Shown here one piece after another: positions 1 to 10,365 of a stretch of 64,000 nt of DNA (within the stretch, counting starts at the first letter, position 1; the number at the start of each line of letters is the position of its first letter). Source of the stretch: Vibrio cincinnatiensis DSM 19608 (GTDB taxonomy: Bacteria; Pseudomonadota; Gammaproteobacteria; Enterobacterales; Vibrionaceae); NCBI RefSeq assembly GCF_900167345.1, contig NZ_FUXB01000004.1, positions 227,674 through 291,673 of the forward strand. The letters run 5' to 3'. The position numbers and the translations under genes are program-made. The notes below the pieces were generated by a model that was not told the DNA's origin, searched no databases, and was given only the letters and a program-made list of their open reading frames with translations.

Positions 1-341
1 TTCAAACACCGAGCGCCACCCGAACTCGGTTAGGGCGTCACCAATATTTAGCAGCAACGGAACACAATCCAGTAGGCAAAATAGAACAAGCGCTTGACGT
101 TATTCTACAAGCAGAGCCCATTTTCACTAAGCTGTGTCAGACTCTCGGTCAACGCTATCCCTTTACTCACTTGGATGAGCGGGCAAAACTGGGTTTAGAG
201 AAAAAAATACTGACTGAGCAGGAAGCACAATTGCTCACGGAAGCAGAAGCTCATCGCCTATATACCATCAACGTAGATGATTTTGCTCCACAAGCACTCG
301 CGGCAAAAAAACCACGTCCGAAGCTGGAAGAAGTAGCCTAA
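1..341 (+). CDS. fadE: Acyl-CoA dehydrogenase FadE, C-terminal end (partial)
   Basis: Only the last 112 codons are in the window; the 5' part lies to the left and the first full codon starts at base 3. FadE oxidises acyl-CoA to 2-enoyl-CoA, the first step of fatty-acid beta-oxidation. The tail resembles the E. coli FadE C-terminus as I recall it: a NPVGKIEQALDVI-like helix, a PFTHLDERAKLGL-like segment and the run NVDDFAPQAL near the end. The frame closes with TAA at 339-341 and is followed by a strong hairpin terminator. The domain carrying the catalytic residues is not visible, so identity rests on the C-terminal extension that separates FadE from shorter acyl-CoA dehydrogenases. Confidence 0.85.
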   Translation, partial: QTPSATRTRLGRHQYLAATEHNPVGKIEQALDVILQAEPIFTKLCQTLGQRYPFTHLDERAKLGLEKKILTEQEAQLLTEAEAHRLYTINVDDFAPQALAAKKPRPKLEEVA

Positions 342-375
342 CAGCCCTGAAAACGTTCAGTGAGAGGAGGTAACA

Positions 376-404
376 GAAAAGGAGGCCAAGCCTCCTTTTC
401 TTCT
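376..404. terminator. Bidirectional intrinsic terminator between fadE and the convergent membrane-protein gene
   Basis: Perfect 11-bp stem (376-386 with 390-400, arm GAAAAGGAGGC) with a CAA loop. A T-rich run follows on the plus strand and an A/T-rich tract on the other side. It separates convergent fadE (+) and the 437-1687 gene (-). Confidence 0.85.
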
Positions 405-436
405 TTATTAGTCAAAAAAGCCTTTTCAAATGAAGG

Positions 437-1687
437 TTACTTTTTCGGGACATTAAGCTGTAATTCTGGGGTTGCTGCAGCTTTGGCCTTCAATTTACGA
501 TGAATAAACCAGCCAATCAAAATGAAAAGAATGACAGCAACATTTCCTAGCACAATGTAAATCAAAGCTTTCTTTCGTGATTCTTCACGCATTTGAATAA
601 TTAATTGTTCTTGCTGCAATCGTCGTAAATTTTCCAATTCGGCTTCTTGCATACGACGAGTGGTAGAGAGATCGATTTCACTCACTACACTGTAAGTCCG
701 CTCTTTAATAGGAAAAATGAGTGGCCTTTTCGTTCCTAAATCCGTTGCGTACAACATTCCATGCCAAGAGTAATGACCATACTCACCACTATTGGGAATT
801 GAGAAATTTAAGCTAAGTGATTGCTCATCAGCCTGAGCTTGCGTTAAAAAAGGTTCTTGATAGGCCCCTTTATGCGTGACTTGCCCTGCCAGAGAGCCGG
901 GTTGAATCATGCCACTTTCACCACTAAATATGACTTGATGTGGTTGATTTTCTGAGCGGGATTGGATGAAAGTCGTCGTGATTGGTGAAGGATACACTAA
1001 TACTTCTTGCTCCTGCGCACGTAGAAAGACGCCATTCCCTGAAGTGATTCTCACACGATATTTATCCGGTTCTAATGTGATAGGAAGTGCTACAGTGAAA
1101 ACCCCATCTCCCGGTTTTTCATCCAACCCTCGTCCGTCATCAGAAAAAACACCCACTTCTATCGGTAAAGGGCGGACGTTTTCACTCACCGTTTGTTCAT
1201 TTTCAACGTATTTTGTGAAAGTAACGGTTAAATTCACCCTGTCTAGAAAATCTCTAAGTAACAGGGGTTTTCCATCAGAGAGCAAGCGAGCCGTAAATTT
1301 TATTTCCTCACCTTGATATAAACGGGAAGGTAAAACATCGCTGACCATCTGTAAGTGAGAAATAAGCCTGATATTATTTTTAGGCGAAACCTTACCCACT
1401 GCTTGCCAAGGTCCGGGCATTGGCTGATCAATCGACACTATATCCATTGACGGCTCTTCATACCAACGAACGTTGTCTGGATGATGTCTCGCATAATATT
1501 TCGTACCATCCGGCCTCACTAATACCACGGGCTGAGAGTTTTTTTCTCGATAAATAACAAACGTAATTTGTGAAATGGTCGAATCGACACGAAAGCGATT
1601 ATCCAGCAATGACATCACAGACTCATTACTTGCCAGCACATTAACGCTTAATAGCCACCCTAATATCGCTATTCCTATCCGCCACAT
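437..1687 (-). CDS. TIGR03503-family membrane-anchored protein of unknown function
   Basis: A protein of 416 residues with an N-terminal hydrophobic signal (WRIGIAILGWLLSVNVLA) and one C-terminal membrane helix around residues 375-400 (ALIYIVLGNVAVILFILIGW) followed by a basic tail. It therefore looks like a periplasmic protein anchored by its C-terminus. The middle looks beta-rich and contains a VWA/Ig-like region with repeated 'DDGRGLDEKPGDGVFT' character; no catalytic motif is apparent. I assign it to the TIGR03503 family from general resemblance of Vibrio proteins beside dnaQ. The ATG at 1687 is chosen because AGGAG lies about 6 nt upstream; a TTG nine codons earlier has no such site. The Shine-Dalgarno overlaps the dnaQ stop codon, so the two genes are translationally close and probably cotranscribed. 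Confidence 0.7.
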   Translation of the reverse strand: MWRIGIAILGWLLSVNVLASNESVMSLLDNRFRVDSTISQITFVIYREKNSQPVVLVRPDGTKYYARHHPDNVRWYEEPSMDIVSIDQPMPGPWQAVGKVSPKNNIRLISHLQMVSDVLPSRLYQGEEIKFTARLLSDGKPLLLRDFLDRVNLTVTFTKYVENEQTVSENVRPLPIEVGVFSDDGRGLDEKPGDGVFTVALPITLEPDKYRVRITSGNGVFLRAQEQEVLVYPSPITTTFIQSRSENQPHQVIFSGESGMIQPGSLAGQVTHKGAYQEPFLTQAQADEQSLSLNFSIPNSGEYGHYSWHGMLYATDLGTKRPLIFPIKERTYSVVSEIDLSTTRRMQEAELENLRRLQQEQLIIQMREESRKKALIYIVLGNVAVILFILIGWFIHRKLKAKAAATPELQLNVPKK

Positions 1688-1695
1688 AATTTCTC

Positions 1696-2436
1696 CTACT
1701 GACGCCAGAGGCAAACACCTTTTTTTTCAACGACATCCAAACGATCTTGGTGTGCCTGTAGTTCATCGGCCGATGCTCGTAAAACTTTGAGCTTTTTACG
1801 CTCCCCCGTCACTCGTTTAATGGTATTACTCCCTTGCTCACCATTTTGATTGCCTGCTGAAAACTGTAAGGAGGTTTGCCCCCCCGTCATTAATAGGTAG
1901 ACATCAGCTAAGATCTCCGCATCAAGCAATGCCCCGTGCAATGTTCGGTGAGAGTTATCTATGCCATACCGTTCACATAATATATCCAAATTGTTACGTT
2001 TGCCTGGGAAGATTTTCTTCGCCATCGCCAGCGTATCGGTGATTTTACAATACTGCTCCGTTTTACCGATTGCTGAGCCTAATTTACCAAATTCATAGTC
2101 CATAAACCCCACGTCGAAGGGCGCGTTATGGGCCACCAACTCAGCGCCTTTAATAAAGTCCAAAAACTCCTGATGAACATCTTTGTATTCAGGCTTATCA
2201 ATAAGAAATTCATCAGTAATCCCATGAACTTCGATAGCTTGAGGCTGAATATCTCGATCGGGTTTTAAATAAACATGAAAGTGTCGCCCAGTCAGCTTGC
2301 GATTGATGATCTCCACCGCGCCGATTTCAATAATTCGATGCCCTTCATAGTGAGGGCCCCCTTCAAAGTTCATACCGGTGGTTTCGGTATCCAGAACCAC
2401 AATACGATCGTAGTTAGAATTGTTGCTAGTATTCAT
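1696..2436 (-). CDS. dnaQ: DNA polymerase III epsilon subunit (3'-5' proofreading exonuclease)
   Basis: A 246-residue DEDDh exonuclease, the usual size for DnaQ. Exo I motif DTETTG is at residues 16-21, Exo II (HNAPFDVGFMD) near 103-113 and Exo III (LHGALLDAEILA, with the catalytic histidine just before) near 165-175. The C-terminal stretch after residue 185 fits the alpha-binding tail. In the replisome epsilon binds DnaE and removes misinserted nucleotides; dnaE itself is present at 10366-13845. The gene is divergent from rnhA across a 56-bp spacer, the same dnaQ-rnhA arrangement as in E. coli, and its stop overlaps the ribosome-binding site of the downstream gene. Confidence 0.97.
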   Translation of the reverse strand: MNTSNNSNYDRIVVLDTETTGMNFEGGPHYEGHRIIEIGAVEIINRKLTGRHFHVYLKPDRDIQPQAIEVHGITDEFLIDKPEYKDVHQEFLDFIKGAELVAHNAPFDVGFMDYEFGKLGSAIGKTEQYCKITDTLAMAKKIFPGKRNNLDILCERYGIDNSHRTLHGALLDAEILADVYLLMTGGQTSLQFSAGNQNGEQGSNTIKRVTGERKKLKVLRASADELQAHQDRLDVVEKKGVCLWRQ

Positions 2437-2492
2437 AAGGATATCTATGTCAGACTATGCCAATGGTGTGCGTAACCCAATAGTATCAAATC

Positions 2493-2954
2493 ATGAAGAA
2501 ACAGGTGGAAATTTTCACTGACGGTTCTTGTTTAGGCAATCCTGGCCCTGGGGGGTATGGCGTTGTGCTGCGTTATAAACAAGTAGAGAAAACCTTATCA
2601 AAAGGTTATCGGCTAACGACCAATAACCGAATGGAGATGTTGGCCGCCGTAGTGGCCCTACAAACACTAAAAGAGCCTTGCGAGGTCATTTTAACGACAG
2701 ATAGCCAATATGTACGCCAAGGCATTACTCAGTGGATCCATAACTGGAAGCAACGAGGCTGGAAAACGGCCGATAAAAAACCGGTAAAAAATGCCGATCT
2801 CTGGCAGAGGTTAGATAAAGAAACCGCCCGCCATCATGTTGAATGGCGATGGGTTAAAGGCCATGCCGGCCATAGAGAAAATGAAATGTGTGATGAACTG
2901 GCTAGAACAGCGGCAGAGAATCCCACCGAAGAGGATCATGGCTATCAGCCTTAA
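2493..2954 (+). CDS. rnhA: Ribonuclease HI
   Basis: A 153-residue type 1 RNase H that cleaves RNA in RNA-DNA hybrids. All active-site residues sit at the E. coli positions: D10 ([11 protein letters not shown]), E48 (NNRMEML), D70 (TTDSQ), H124 (VKGHAGH) and D134 (CDELAR). The basic handle region ([16 protein letters not shown]) is intact around residues 85-100. It is transcribed divergently from dnaQ and its end is 21 bp from the end of the convergent methyltransferase gene. No frameshift or truncation is seen. Confidence 0.98.
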   Translation: MKKQVEIFTDGSCLGNPGPGGYGVVLRYKQVEKTLSKGYRLTTNNRMEMLAAVVALQTLKEPCEVILTTDSQYVRQGITQWIHNWKQRGWKTADKKPVKNADLWQRLDKETARHHVEWRWVKGHAGHRENEMCDELARTAAENPTEEDHGYQP

Positions 2955-2975
2955 TGGCATCGATTTCGTCAATCA

Positions 2976-3707
2976 CTACTCTGAGGATTTAATACGATAA
3001 TTAAATCCAACGGGAGAAAAACGCCGCTTAAGGTTCCAGTGGGGTTTAATCGGTTTTAAAGGATAAGTCCGTTTGCGTGCCACAATAAAATAGAGACTTC
3101 CCGCCGGACTTGCCCAGCCACCTAACGCATTTTCTAACCATGTCCACCAAGTGCGGTATTTTTGCATAGGAAAGAGCGCATATTGATCGCACTCAATTAC
3201 CTGATAGTTAAGAACACTCAGCCAATCTTTAATTCGATTAGGAGTATACATGTGGCCGCTCCAAGGGAGATTATGCTTGCGCCAAGGCATTAAACTTGCG
3301 AAACCAGTCAAACTAATGGGATTAAAGCCGGTAATAATTAAGTAGCCATCATCAATCAAGACTCGGTCTACTTCACGTAAAATACGGTGCGGATCGTCAC
3401 AATAATCCAGCTGATGGGCGAGAATCGTGACATCAATACTTTTTTCAAGAAAGGGTAAATCATAAGCATCCGCGATCAAACTATGCAAAGGGTTCTGGAT
3501 ATCGAGGTGAACTTGGTGTTGAATATTGCAATTGCCACTCGATAATTCACAGCTCAAACCACCCAGTTTTAGCATGTGGTAACCGAAAAGTTTAGGGCAC
3601 CACTCATCCATTCGGGTTTGAATCGATTCACAAACCCACTGGCCGTTTTTCAATTGCGACCAAGAGTGAGGGATCTCTATTTTTTTTTGACTGCATGCTG
3701 GTTTCAT
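2976..3707 (-). CDS. Class I SAM-dependent methyltransferase (YafS-like)
   Basis: A 243-residue protein with a methyltransferase type 11 layout. A glycine-rich first strand ([19 protein letters not shown]; the canonical GxGxG is poorly kept), an acidic strand end ([10 protein letters not shown], about residues 77-86), and the typical '[21 protein letters not shown]' helix-strand (about residues 109-129) can be seen. The gene sits between rnhA and gloB, where enterobacteria carry yafS, so I call it YafS-like. The substrate is unknown. It is divergent from gloB with only 37 bp between start codons, so the promoters must overlap. The atypical motif I leaves some doubt about catalytic details. 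Confidence 0.75.
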   Translation of the reverse strand: MKPACSQKKIEIPHSWSQLKNGQWVCESIQTRMDEWCPKLFGYHMLKLGGLSCELSSGNCNIQHQVHLDIQNPLHSLIADAYDLPFLEKSIDVTILAHQLDYCDDPHRILREVDRVLIDDGYLIITGFNPISLTGFASLMPWRKHNLPWSGHMYTPNRIKDWLSVLNYQVIECDQYALFPMQKYRTWWTWLENALGGWASPAGSLYFIVARKRTYPLKPIKPHWNLKRRFSPVGFNYRIKSSE

Positions 3708-3744
3708 AGCTAAATCGCTTTACCCAAGTGACCGGAGACAACTC

Positions 3745-4503
3745 ATGTTACACATCAAAAGCATACCCGCATTTAACGATAATTACATCTGGCTGATTGA
3801 AAATAGCGATCATCGTTGTGCCGTGGTCGACCCCGGTGATGCGGCTCCCGTATTGAGTTATCTCACCGAACATGAACTCACCTTAGAAGCCATTCTCATT
3901 ACCCACCATCATCATGATCACATCGGTGGTGTCGCTGAGCTGGTTCATCAATATCCCAATGTGAATGTAGTCGGCCCCACCCAAGAACCGATTCCAACCG
4001 TTACCCACCCCGTTCAAGGTGGCGATCAAATCGAATTGTTTGATGAACGATTTATGATTTTAGACCTACCTGGTCATACCCTTGGTCACATTGGCTACAT
4101 TGGTGATAGCAAACTCTTTTGTGGCGATGTTCTTTTTTCCGCAGGTTGTGGTCGGGTATTTGAAGGGACTATGGAGCAAATGTTTACCTCACTCAGCAAG
4201 TTACAAGCACTACCGGGAGAAACCGAAATTTATTGTGCACATGAATACACAGCAAGCAATGTCGCCTTTGCCATGGCCGTCGAACCCGATAATGAACAGT
4301 TACAAATTTATCGAGATGAAGTGATTCGCTTGAGAGCACAAGGTCAATCAACCCTACCTACCACCTTACGCCGAGAAAAATGGATCAATCCTTTCTTACG
4401 AACTGACGCTCCCAGTGTGATGAAATCCGTCGCTAATCGCACGCAACAAAGTGATCCATTAGCTATTTTTACTGCATTACGTGAGTGGAAAAACGAATTT
4501 TAA
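3745..4503 (+). CDS. gloB: Hydroxyacylglutathione hydrolase (glyoxalase II)
   Basis: A 252-residue metallo-beta-lactamase-fold enzyme that hydrolyses S-D-lactoylglutathione to lactate and glutathione, completing methylglyoxal detoxification in the cytosol. The binuclear metal motif THHHHDH is at residues 53-59. Further ligands are in [15 protein letters not shown] and YCAHEYT. The C-terminal half has the basic substrate-binding residues expected of the family ([12 protein letters not shown]). The ATG follows GGAGA with good spacing. Divergent from the methyltransferase and 72 bp upstream of mltD, a neighbourhood shared with E. coli. Confidence 0.96.
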   Translation: MLHIKSIPAFNDNYIWLIENSDHRCAVVDPGDAAPVLSYLTEHELTLEAILITHHHHDHIGGVAELVHQYPNVNVVGPTQEPIPTVTHPVQGGDQIELFDERFMILDLPGHTLGHIGYIGDSKLFCGDVLFSAGCGRVFEGTMEQMFTSLSKLQALPGETEIYCAHEYTASNVAFAMAVEPDNEQLQIYRDEVIRLRAQGQSTLPTTLRREKWINPFLRTDAPSVMKSVANRTQQSDPLAIFTALREWKNEF

Positions 4504-4575
4504 CGAATTGTTGCTTGTCATCAGATTCATACGACAAGTATTATCAGCAGCCAATTTATAGAAAGGCTGTTTTAC

Positions 4576-6147
4576 ATGCGAGTACAATTTAGCTGGGTAA
4601 TGGTACTGCTATTAGCAGGATGTCAGGTTGCCCAGCATGACAATGATCTCAGTGCCGAATCTCATCATGCCTCAATCTCAGAAACAAAGATTGTAAGCAA
4701 AACGACATCGTCTACTGCCATGAGTAAGCCACCGGTTGTCCAACCCAAAGTCTTAACACCTCAAGAGCAAGAGGATGTTTGGCAACGTATTGCTATGCAG
4801 CTTAGCTTACCTATCGCCGATGATCCAAGTGTGGATTACTATCGCACTTGGTACCTCAAACATCCTCAACACTTATCAACCGTTGCTAGACGTGCAGAAC
4901 CTTTCCTTTATTTGATTACGGAAAAAATTGAGCAACGTAACTTACCTTTAGAGCTCGCCCTATTACCCATTGTCGAAAGTGCTTTTGACCCATTTGCCTA
5001 TTCTCATGGAAGCGCCGCTGGGTTATGGCAATTTGTTCCAGCAACAGGGAAAATGTTTGGCTTAACACAAGATTTTTGGTACGACGGCCGACGGGATGTC
5101 GTCGCAGCCACCGATGCCGCTTTAGAGTATTTGACTCGCCTGAATGCTCGTTTTGATGGAGACTGGTATCTCGCCATTGCGGCCTATAACAGTGGGGGGG
5201 GGCGTGTTTCGAGTGCGATTCGTAAAAATACTCGGTTAGGTAAAGAAACCGACTTTTTCTCGTTAGATCTTCCCAAAGAGACCAGTGGCTATGTCCCTAA
5301 ATTGTTAGCCCTCGCCGATATTATTGCCAATCAAGAAAAGTATGGCATTACTGTACCGATGATCGCCAATCAACCCGTTCTGGCCTTAGTGGATCCCAAA
5401 GAACAGTTAGATTTAGCCATTGCGGCTAATTATGCAGGCATCTCCGTTAAAGAGTTACAAAGCTATAATCCCGCCTATAATCAGTGGGCAACGGCACCTG
5501 AGGGGCCTCACCAATTTTTGATTCCAATCGACCGAGTCGAATCCTTTACCCAGCAAGTAGAAACAAACCGTGGTAAGGGAATGAAATTAGTTCGCTACCA
5601 CGTTAAAAGTGGTGATAGTCTGAGTGTTATCGCTAGGCAACACAATACAACAACTCAAGTTATCCAAACCGCTAATAATCTCACCGGACACACGATACGA
5701 GTTGGCCAATATTTGATGATTCCTACCTCAGTCAGTGATGATAAAGCCTATGCACTTAGTGCAAACAACCGCTTAGAAAAGACTCAATCCTTAGCCCGTG
5801 GGCAGTATAAGCTTAACCATACGGTTAAAAGTGGTGAGAGTTTATGGACAATAGCAAAGGCTCATAATGTCTCTTACCAATCTTTGGCAAAATGGAATGG
5901 AATGGGGCCAAGAGATACATTGCGAGTAGGCCAAAAAATCGTTATTTGGAAAAAAAGCACGGATGGCGCCATTATTCGTACCGTATTTTACCAAGTACGA
6001 AGCGGTGATACATTAAGCGATATTGCTTCACGTTTCAAAGTGAACACCAATGATATTGTAAAATGGAATGATCTTTCCAATCAAAAATACTTACAACCGG
6101 GACAGCAAATCAAACTGTACGTTGATGTGACTAAAGTCAGTGTTTAA
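4576..6147 (+). CDS. mltD: Membrane-bound lytic murein transglycosylase D
   Basis: A 523-residue lipoprotein that cleaves the MurNAc-GlcNAc bond of peptidoglycan to give 1,6-anhydro ends. The lipobox LLAGC puts the acylated cysteine at residue 16. The SLT domain (about 110-240) has the catalytic glutamate E134 in PIVESAFD and the GLWQFVPATG motif. Three LysM repeats follow at about 341-386, 415-458 and 473-518. Residues 207-209 are encoded by an uninterrupted run of nine G (5194-5202), a potential slippage site. Slippage would remove all LysM domains. The gene ends 9 bp before the end of the convergent downstream gene. Confidence 0.95.
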   Translation: MRVQFSWVMVLLLAGCQVAQHDNDLSAESHHASISETKIVSKTTSSTAMSKPPVVQPKVLTPQEQEDVWQRIAMQLSLPIADDPSVDYYRTWYLKHPQHLSTVARRAEPFLYLITEKIEQRNLPLELALLPIVESAFDPFAYSHGSAAGLWQFVPATGKMFGLTQDFWYDGRRDVVAATDAALEYLTRLNARFDGDWYLAIAAYNSGGGRVSSAIRKNTRLGKETDFFSLDLPKETSGYVPKLLALADIIANQEKYGITVPMIANQPVLALVDPKEQLDLAIAANYAGISVKELQSYNPAYNQWATAPEGPHQFLIPIDRVESFTQQVETNRGKGMKLVRYHVKSGDSLSVIARQHNTTTQVIQTANNLTGHTIRVGQYLMIPTSVSDDKAYALSANNRLEKTQSLARGQYKLNHTVKSGESLWTIAKAHNVSYQSLAKWNGMGPRDTLRVGQKIVIWKKSTDGAIIRTVFYQVRSGDTLSDIASRFKVNTNDIVKWNDLSNQKYLQPGQQIKLYVDVTKVSV

Positions 6148-6156
6148 CCCTTTATT

Positions 6157-7011
6157 TTATTGAGCATTCAATAAACGAAAAGAAACCAATAGTGGGTTAT
6201 GATCAGAAGCGCTCGATTCGGGCGCTATTGCTCTTTCTAGTTCAAGCCCTTTATAAAAGACATGATCAAGAGGAAGCCCTGTAAGAAATTTCACTCTATG
6301 ATCTTCAGAAAAAACCACCTCTTGTAACTGAATGGCTAACAGCGCAGACTTAAGCACCGAAACTCGCTCTTGACTCCAACTATTAAAATCCCCGGCCACA
6401 ATAATGGGACCATGATGCTGACGCAAAGCCTTAAGTAGAGCTTCCAGTTGTTCCAAGTAGGCCTTTGAACCATAAGTAAAATTCACTGCATGTAGGTTAA
6501 CAACGGCTAACTGTTGGCCATTACTTAATGGGTAGTGTGCATAAATCCCTGATTTCGGCAATCTTAACAAAGGCTCTTTTTTCGTATAAGCACAAGCAAA
6601 ACTCGGCATAACACTCCCTAAGTTAAGCACACCGGAAGCTTCCCCAAACACACGAAAAGCATCGACATAAGCGCCATCCCATGCTTGCTGGGCAATCCAA
6701 TTACGTAATGCATCGGTCATATTGGCTTCTTGCAATAACAATAGTTGAGCTTGTTGACTGTATCGGGTTAGCTCGCTCTCCCAATCACTCCGTTTTTGTT
6801 TGTAAATGTTCCATACCAAAATATTCAACTGACCATCATGATCAAGGGGGAATGAATGTGAATTTTGGTAACAGACCAAATCCCGCCCTTGAGCATCTTG
6901 TCCAATAGTGAAAAGTTGAGGTTGTTCCGGTACAGTAAAAATCGCATGGAAAATAGAAAGGGTTGCAATAATGGCAATGAAGGGGAATAAGAGTAGGTAG
7001 CGTTTTTTCAT
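6157..7011 (-). CDS. Endonuclease/exonuclease/phosphatase family protein (YafD-like)
   Basis: A 284-residue protein of the EEP (DNase I-like) fold. Visible motifs are [10 protein letters not shown] (about residues 65-74), LLLQEANM (metal-binding glutamate, near 92-99), [11 protein letters not shown] (near 203-213) and the C-terminal [10 protein letters not shown]. The N-terminus ([20 protein letters not shown]) is a hydrophobic anchor or signal, so the catalytic domain probably faces the periplasm. The position beside mltD and gloB matches the neighbourhood of E. coli yafD. The physiological substrate is unknown. No promoter was assigned; it is convergent with mltD and lies downstream of glnB. 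Confidence 0.8.
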   Translation of the reverse strand: MKKRYLLLFPFIAIIATLSIFHAIFTVPEQPQLFTIGQDAQGRDLVCYQNSHSFPLDHDGQLNILVWNIYKQKRSDWESELTRYSQQAQLLLLQEANMTDALRNWIAQQAWDGAYVDAFRVFGEASGVLNLGSVMPSFACAYTKKEPLLRLPKSGIYAHYPLSNGQQLAVVNLHAVNFTYGSKAYLEQLEALLKALRQHHGPIIVAGDFNSWSQERVSVLKSALLAIQLQEVVFSEDHRVKFLTGLPLDHVFYKGLELERAIAPESSASDHNPLLVSFRLLNAQ

Positions 7012-7040
7012 TATAAAAACCCGTGACCATCAATGCGAAT

Positions 7041-7077
7041 AAGAAGATAAAGGAACAAGCCGCTCCCCTATCTTCTT
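7041..7077 (-). terminator. Probable terminator after glnB
   Basis: Inverted repeat with 9-bp arms (7041-7049, AAGAAGATA, and 7069-7077) just downstream of the glnB stop. The U tract is weak (TTATTC), so termination efficiency is uncertain. Confidence 0.45.
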
Positions 7078-7086
7078 AAAAAATGA

Positions 7087-7434
<348 letters not shown>

Positions 7435-7581
7435 TTAAACGTGTTTTTGTTACTGATTTTTCTTTGCTGATCGAATCAAAGTTTTCTGAACCGAGCAGAT
7501 GATAGCGGGTATTATCAGCTAGACGATATAAACAATCAATAAAAAGCCCAAGCGATGGTTAGGTAAATCGACAAGTTACCA

Positions 7582-7896
7582 CTACTTTAGATTGGCATAA
7601 TAAGCCGCAAGATCAGCAATATCTTGATCGCTCAACATCATAGACTGTGCTTGCATCACCACGGCCAATCCACCAGTACGCTGTTTATTTTTATAAGCTT
7701 TCATCGAGCTGATTAAGTATTGTTCATTTTGCCCTTTTAAACTGGGATAACCGGGGATAACCGCAATACCATCAGCACCATGACAAGTAGCGCAGATAGC
7801 CGATTTGGCTTTTCCGGCCACAGCATCTCCAGCAGCCAAGAGCGGGCTGCTAAATAGGGTTCCCATCATCAATATCCCAACTAATCTTTTATTCAT
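7582..7896 (-). CDS. Periplasmic class I cytochrome c (c553-like)
   Basis: A 104-residue protein with a Sec signal peptide (residues 1-22, ending SPLLAA), followed by one heme-binding motif CATCH (C35, C38, H39) and the [17 protein letters not shown] segment typical of small c553-type cytochromes. Methionines near residues 80-90 could supply the distal ligand. It is a diffusible periplasmic electron carrier; partners cannot be told from the context (tilS upstream, glnB downstream). The spacing to glnB (about 150 bp) and to tilS (62 bp) suggests its own transcript or a tilS-cytochrome pair. Confidence 0.88.
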   Translation of the reverse strand: MNKRLVGILMMGTLFSSPLLAAGDAVAGKAKSAICATCHGADGIAVIPGYPSLKGQNEQYLISSMKAYKNKQRTGGLAVVMQAQSMMLSDQDIADLAAYYANLK

Positions 7897-7958
7897 TCAC
7901 TAACCTTATTTATGCCATCTATTCCATCAGGTTATCATTAATTGTGTATCTTAAAAAC

Positions 7959-9260
7959 TTATCTCTCCCACACCAACTCACACTCTTGGCCAGAAAAATC
8001 ACGATCCACAAATAGGCTGGCTATCGCAACAACTCTTTCTTTATACATTAAAATAGGTAATCGACGACGTTGCCAACTTGGAATGCGATATTCCTGAAAC
8101 AGTTTTTTTAATTTTCGAGATCCTGCACGTCCAACAGGACAAGCAGATAACCCTTCAGGGTTAAACGAGACCCAAAACGCATCCGGTTGTTTAGGTAATA
8201 GAATATGGCCGGTCTGACAGGTTGATAACGTTAACCGACCAAGTTGATCTGGTAAGATAAGAGGCCGATTGAGCTGAATGTCTTGATGCCAGTGACGAAT
8301 ATCCCCTACGGAGGCCACACAAAAAAGCTCACCATCAAATCGACGTATTTGATACTCTTTCAATTGCAGTTTGGGATTTGCTGATGATTCCGCGAGTGCC
8401 ACTTGCTGCCAAATCATCTCTGTATGCAACCGGCTGGGCATGACTACCCCTTGCTGCGCTAACCAGTGACGAATTAATTGCCGTCTGATCACTTCACTAC
8501 ACGGTTGTAGCTGGGAAATGGATAATCCCCCTTGTTCGCTGATTGCAGAAGCAAGCAAGTTTACAAGTAACTCATGAATGACCGCTTCTTGCTCTGCACA
8601 AAGCTCGGCACTCCGTTGTACCGCTTGATGGATGGTTGGCCAGCGTTCACAAAGAATGGGCGTTACTCGATGACGCAAAAAATTGCGTTCATAACGCACA
8701 TCTTGGTTACTTTCATCATTCACCCATTGTAGCAGCTGCTGGCTGGCAAAAGATTCAATCACTTGCCTAGGCACATGTAACAGTGGGCGTAGCAAATGCC
8801 CTTGGCTAAAAGAAGCCCAAACCGCCATAGCGGATAATCCTTTAGGGCCACTTCCTCGCTTTAACGCAAGTAGGAAGGTTTCTAATTGATCATCAGCATG
8901 ATGGCCCAGTAGTAAGGTCTCGTGTGTTTGGATATGTTGAGAAAGCACAGCATAACGAGCCTCTCGGGCTAGTTGTTCAATACTCTCGCCGCTGTTCGTG
9001 TCAAGAGAGACATGCTCAACAGACAGAGGAATTTGGTATTCATCACACCAATGTTGACACTGTTCTACCCAATGATTGGCATTGATACTCAAACCATGGT
9101 GAACATGTACTGCTCGGACAGGGATAGAATACTGTTGGTGATAATGAGCAAGTAAATGCAGTAATACTCGAGAATCCACCCCCCCACTTAAGGCTAAAAC
9201 GGGATGCTCAACCGATCTCTCACGTAACTGCTGACAAAAGTGACTGTACAAATCCATCAT
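7959..9260 (-). CDS. tilS: tRNA(Ile)-lysidine synthetase
   Basis: A 433-residue N-type ATP pyrophosphatase that converts C34 of the tRNA-Ile2 anticodon to lysidine, so that it reads AUA. The PP-loop SGGVDS is at residues 25-30. The [29 protein letters not shown] and YERNFLRH motifs follow. The C-terminal substrate-binding domain ([22 protein letters not shown]) is complete. Length and domain order fit E. coli TilS. It lies downstream of accA but is separated from it by a strong terminator, so it probably has its own promoter in the 9261-9317 interval. Confidence 0.96.
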   Translation of the reverse strand: MMDLYSHFCQQLRERSVEHPVLALSGGVDSRVLLHLLAHYHQQYSIPVRAVHVHHGLSINANHWVEQCQHWCDEYQIPLSVEHVSLDTNSGESIEQLAREARYAVLSQHIQTHETLLLGHHADDQLETFLLALKRGSGPKGLSAMAVWASFSQGHLLRPLLHVPRQVIESFASQQLLQWVNDESNQDVRYERNFLRHRVTPILCERWPTIHQAVQRSAELCAEQEAVIHELLVNLLASAISEQGGLSISQLQPCSEVIRRQLIRHWLAQQGVVMPSRLHTEMIWQQVALAESSANPKLQLKEYQIRRFDGELFCVASVGDIRHWHQDIQLNRPLILPDQLGRLTLSTCQTGHILLPKQPDAFWVSFNPEGLSACPVGRAGSRKLKKLFQEYRIPSWQRRRLPILMYKERVVAIASLFVDRDFSGQECELVWER

Positions 9261-9317
9261 AATTCTTGAGCTGATTTGATAAATAAAGGCCAGTGTACCG
9301 CTTGAGCCTAAAAACCC

Positions 9318-9349
9318 AAAGGGGCTGGATTATCTCCAGCCCCTTTTTT
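9318..9349 (-). terminator. Intrinsic terminator after accA
   Basis: 12-bp stem AAAGGGGCTGGA (9318-9329) with 9335-9346 and a TTATC loop. On the minus strand it is followed by TTTGGGTTTTTA. It separates accA from tilS. Confidence 0.85.
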
Positions 9350-9360
9350 GGTATTGCTCG

Positions 9361-10320
9361 TTAACAATAACCATAATTCATCAAACGCTGATAACGACGC
9401 TCCAGCAGCGCTTCTTGATCTAAGGCTTCTAACTCTGAAAGCTGACGTAATAACATCGTTTTCAGGTTCTTTGCCATTTGCACGTGATCACGATGAGCGC
9501 CACCTAGTGGCTCTTCAATCACTTCATCAATCAAAGAGAGCTCTTTTAAACGAGGAGCCACCAGCCCCATCGCTTCTGCCGCTTGTGGGGCTTTATCTGC
9601 ATCACGCCACAAAATAGAGGCACATCCTTCAGGAGAGATAACCGAATACGTGGAGTATTGCAACATGTTGACATAATCCCCAACACCGATAGCTAACGCA
9701 CCACCAGAGCCACCTTCACCGACCACGTTACAGATAACGGGAACGGTTAAACCTGACATCACTTTCAGGTTTTTAGCGATCGCTTCTGACTGCCCACGCT
9801 CTTCAGCACCGACACCAGGATAAGCCCCTGCCGTATCAATAAAAGTGATGATCGGCATATTAAAGCGCTCAGCCATTTGCATTAAACGCAATGCTTTACG
9901 ATACCCCTCGGGTTTAGGCATACCGAAATTACGTCTCACTTTTTCTCTCGTTTCACGACCTTTTTGGTGACCAATAACCATAACTGGGCGATCATCTAAG
10001 CGGGCAATGCCACCGACAATCGCTTTATCATCCGCATAGGCGCGATCTCCGGCCAGCTCATCAAACTCGGTGAACATATTATTGATGTAATCCAGAGTAT
10101 AGGGACGCTGCGGATGACGGGCCATCTGTGCCACTTGCCATGCGCCAAGATCACTAAAAATTTTCTTTTTCAGCTCTAAACTTTTCTTTTCTAGCTGTTC
10201 AATCTCTTTTTCAAGATCTACGGACGAACTGCCACCGTGACGAGAGACATCACGTAGTGCCTGAATTTTTGCTTCAAGTTCTACAATGGGTTTTTCAAAA
10301 TCTAGAAAATTTAGGCTCAT
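9361..10320 (-). CDS. accA: Acetyl-CoA carboxylase carboxyltransferase subunit alpha
   Basis: A 319-residue subunit of the heterotetrameric carboxyltransferase that, with AccD, moves CO2 from biotin-AccB to acetyl-CoA, the committed step of fatty-acid synthesis. The family segments [35 protein letters not shown] and [15 protein letters not shown] are all present, after an N-terminal coiled-coil region ([20 protein letters not shown]). It is the last gene of the lpx-rnhB-dnaE-accA run, 45 bp after dnaE, as in E. coli. A strong terminator follows. Confidence 0.97.
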   Translation of the reverse strand: MSLNFLDFEKPIVELEAKIQALRDVSRHGGSSSVDLEKEIEQLEKKSLELKKKIFSDLGAWQVAQMARHPQRPYTLDYINNMFTEFDELAGDRAYADDKAIVGGIARLDDRPVMVIGHQKGRETREKVRRNFGMPKPEGYRKALRLMQMAERFNMPIITFIDTAGAYPGVGAEERGQSEAIAKNLKVMSGLTVPVICNVVGEGGSGGALAIGVGDYVNMLQYSTYSVISPEGCASILWRDADKAPQAAEAMGLVAPRLKELSLIDEVIEEPLGGAHRDHVQMAKNLKTMLLRQLSELEALDQEALLERRYQRLMNYGYC

Positions 10321-10365
10321 CTACCGATCCTTTTTTACTCAGCTCGTCAATTGCGCAGCTGAATT

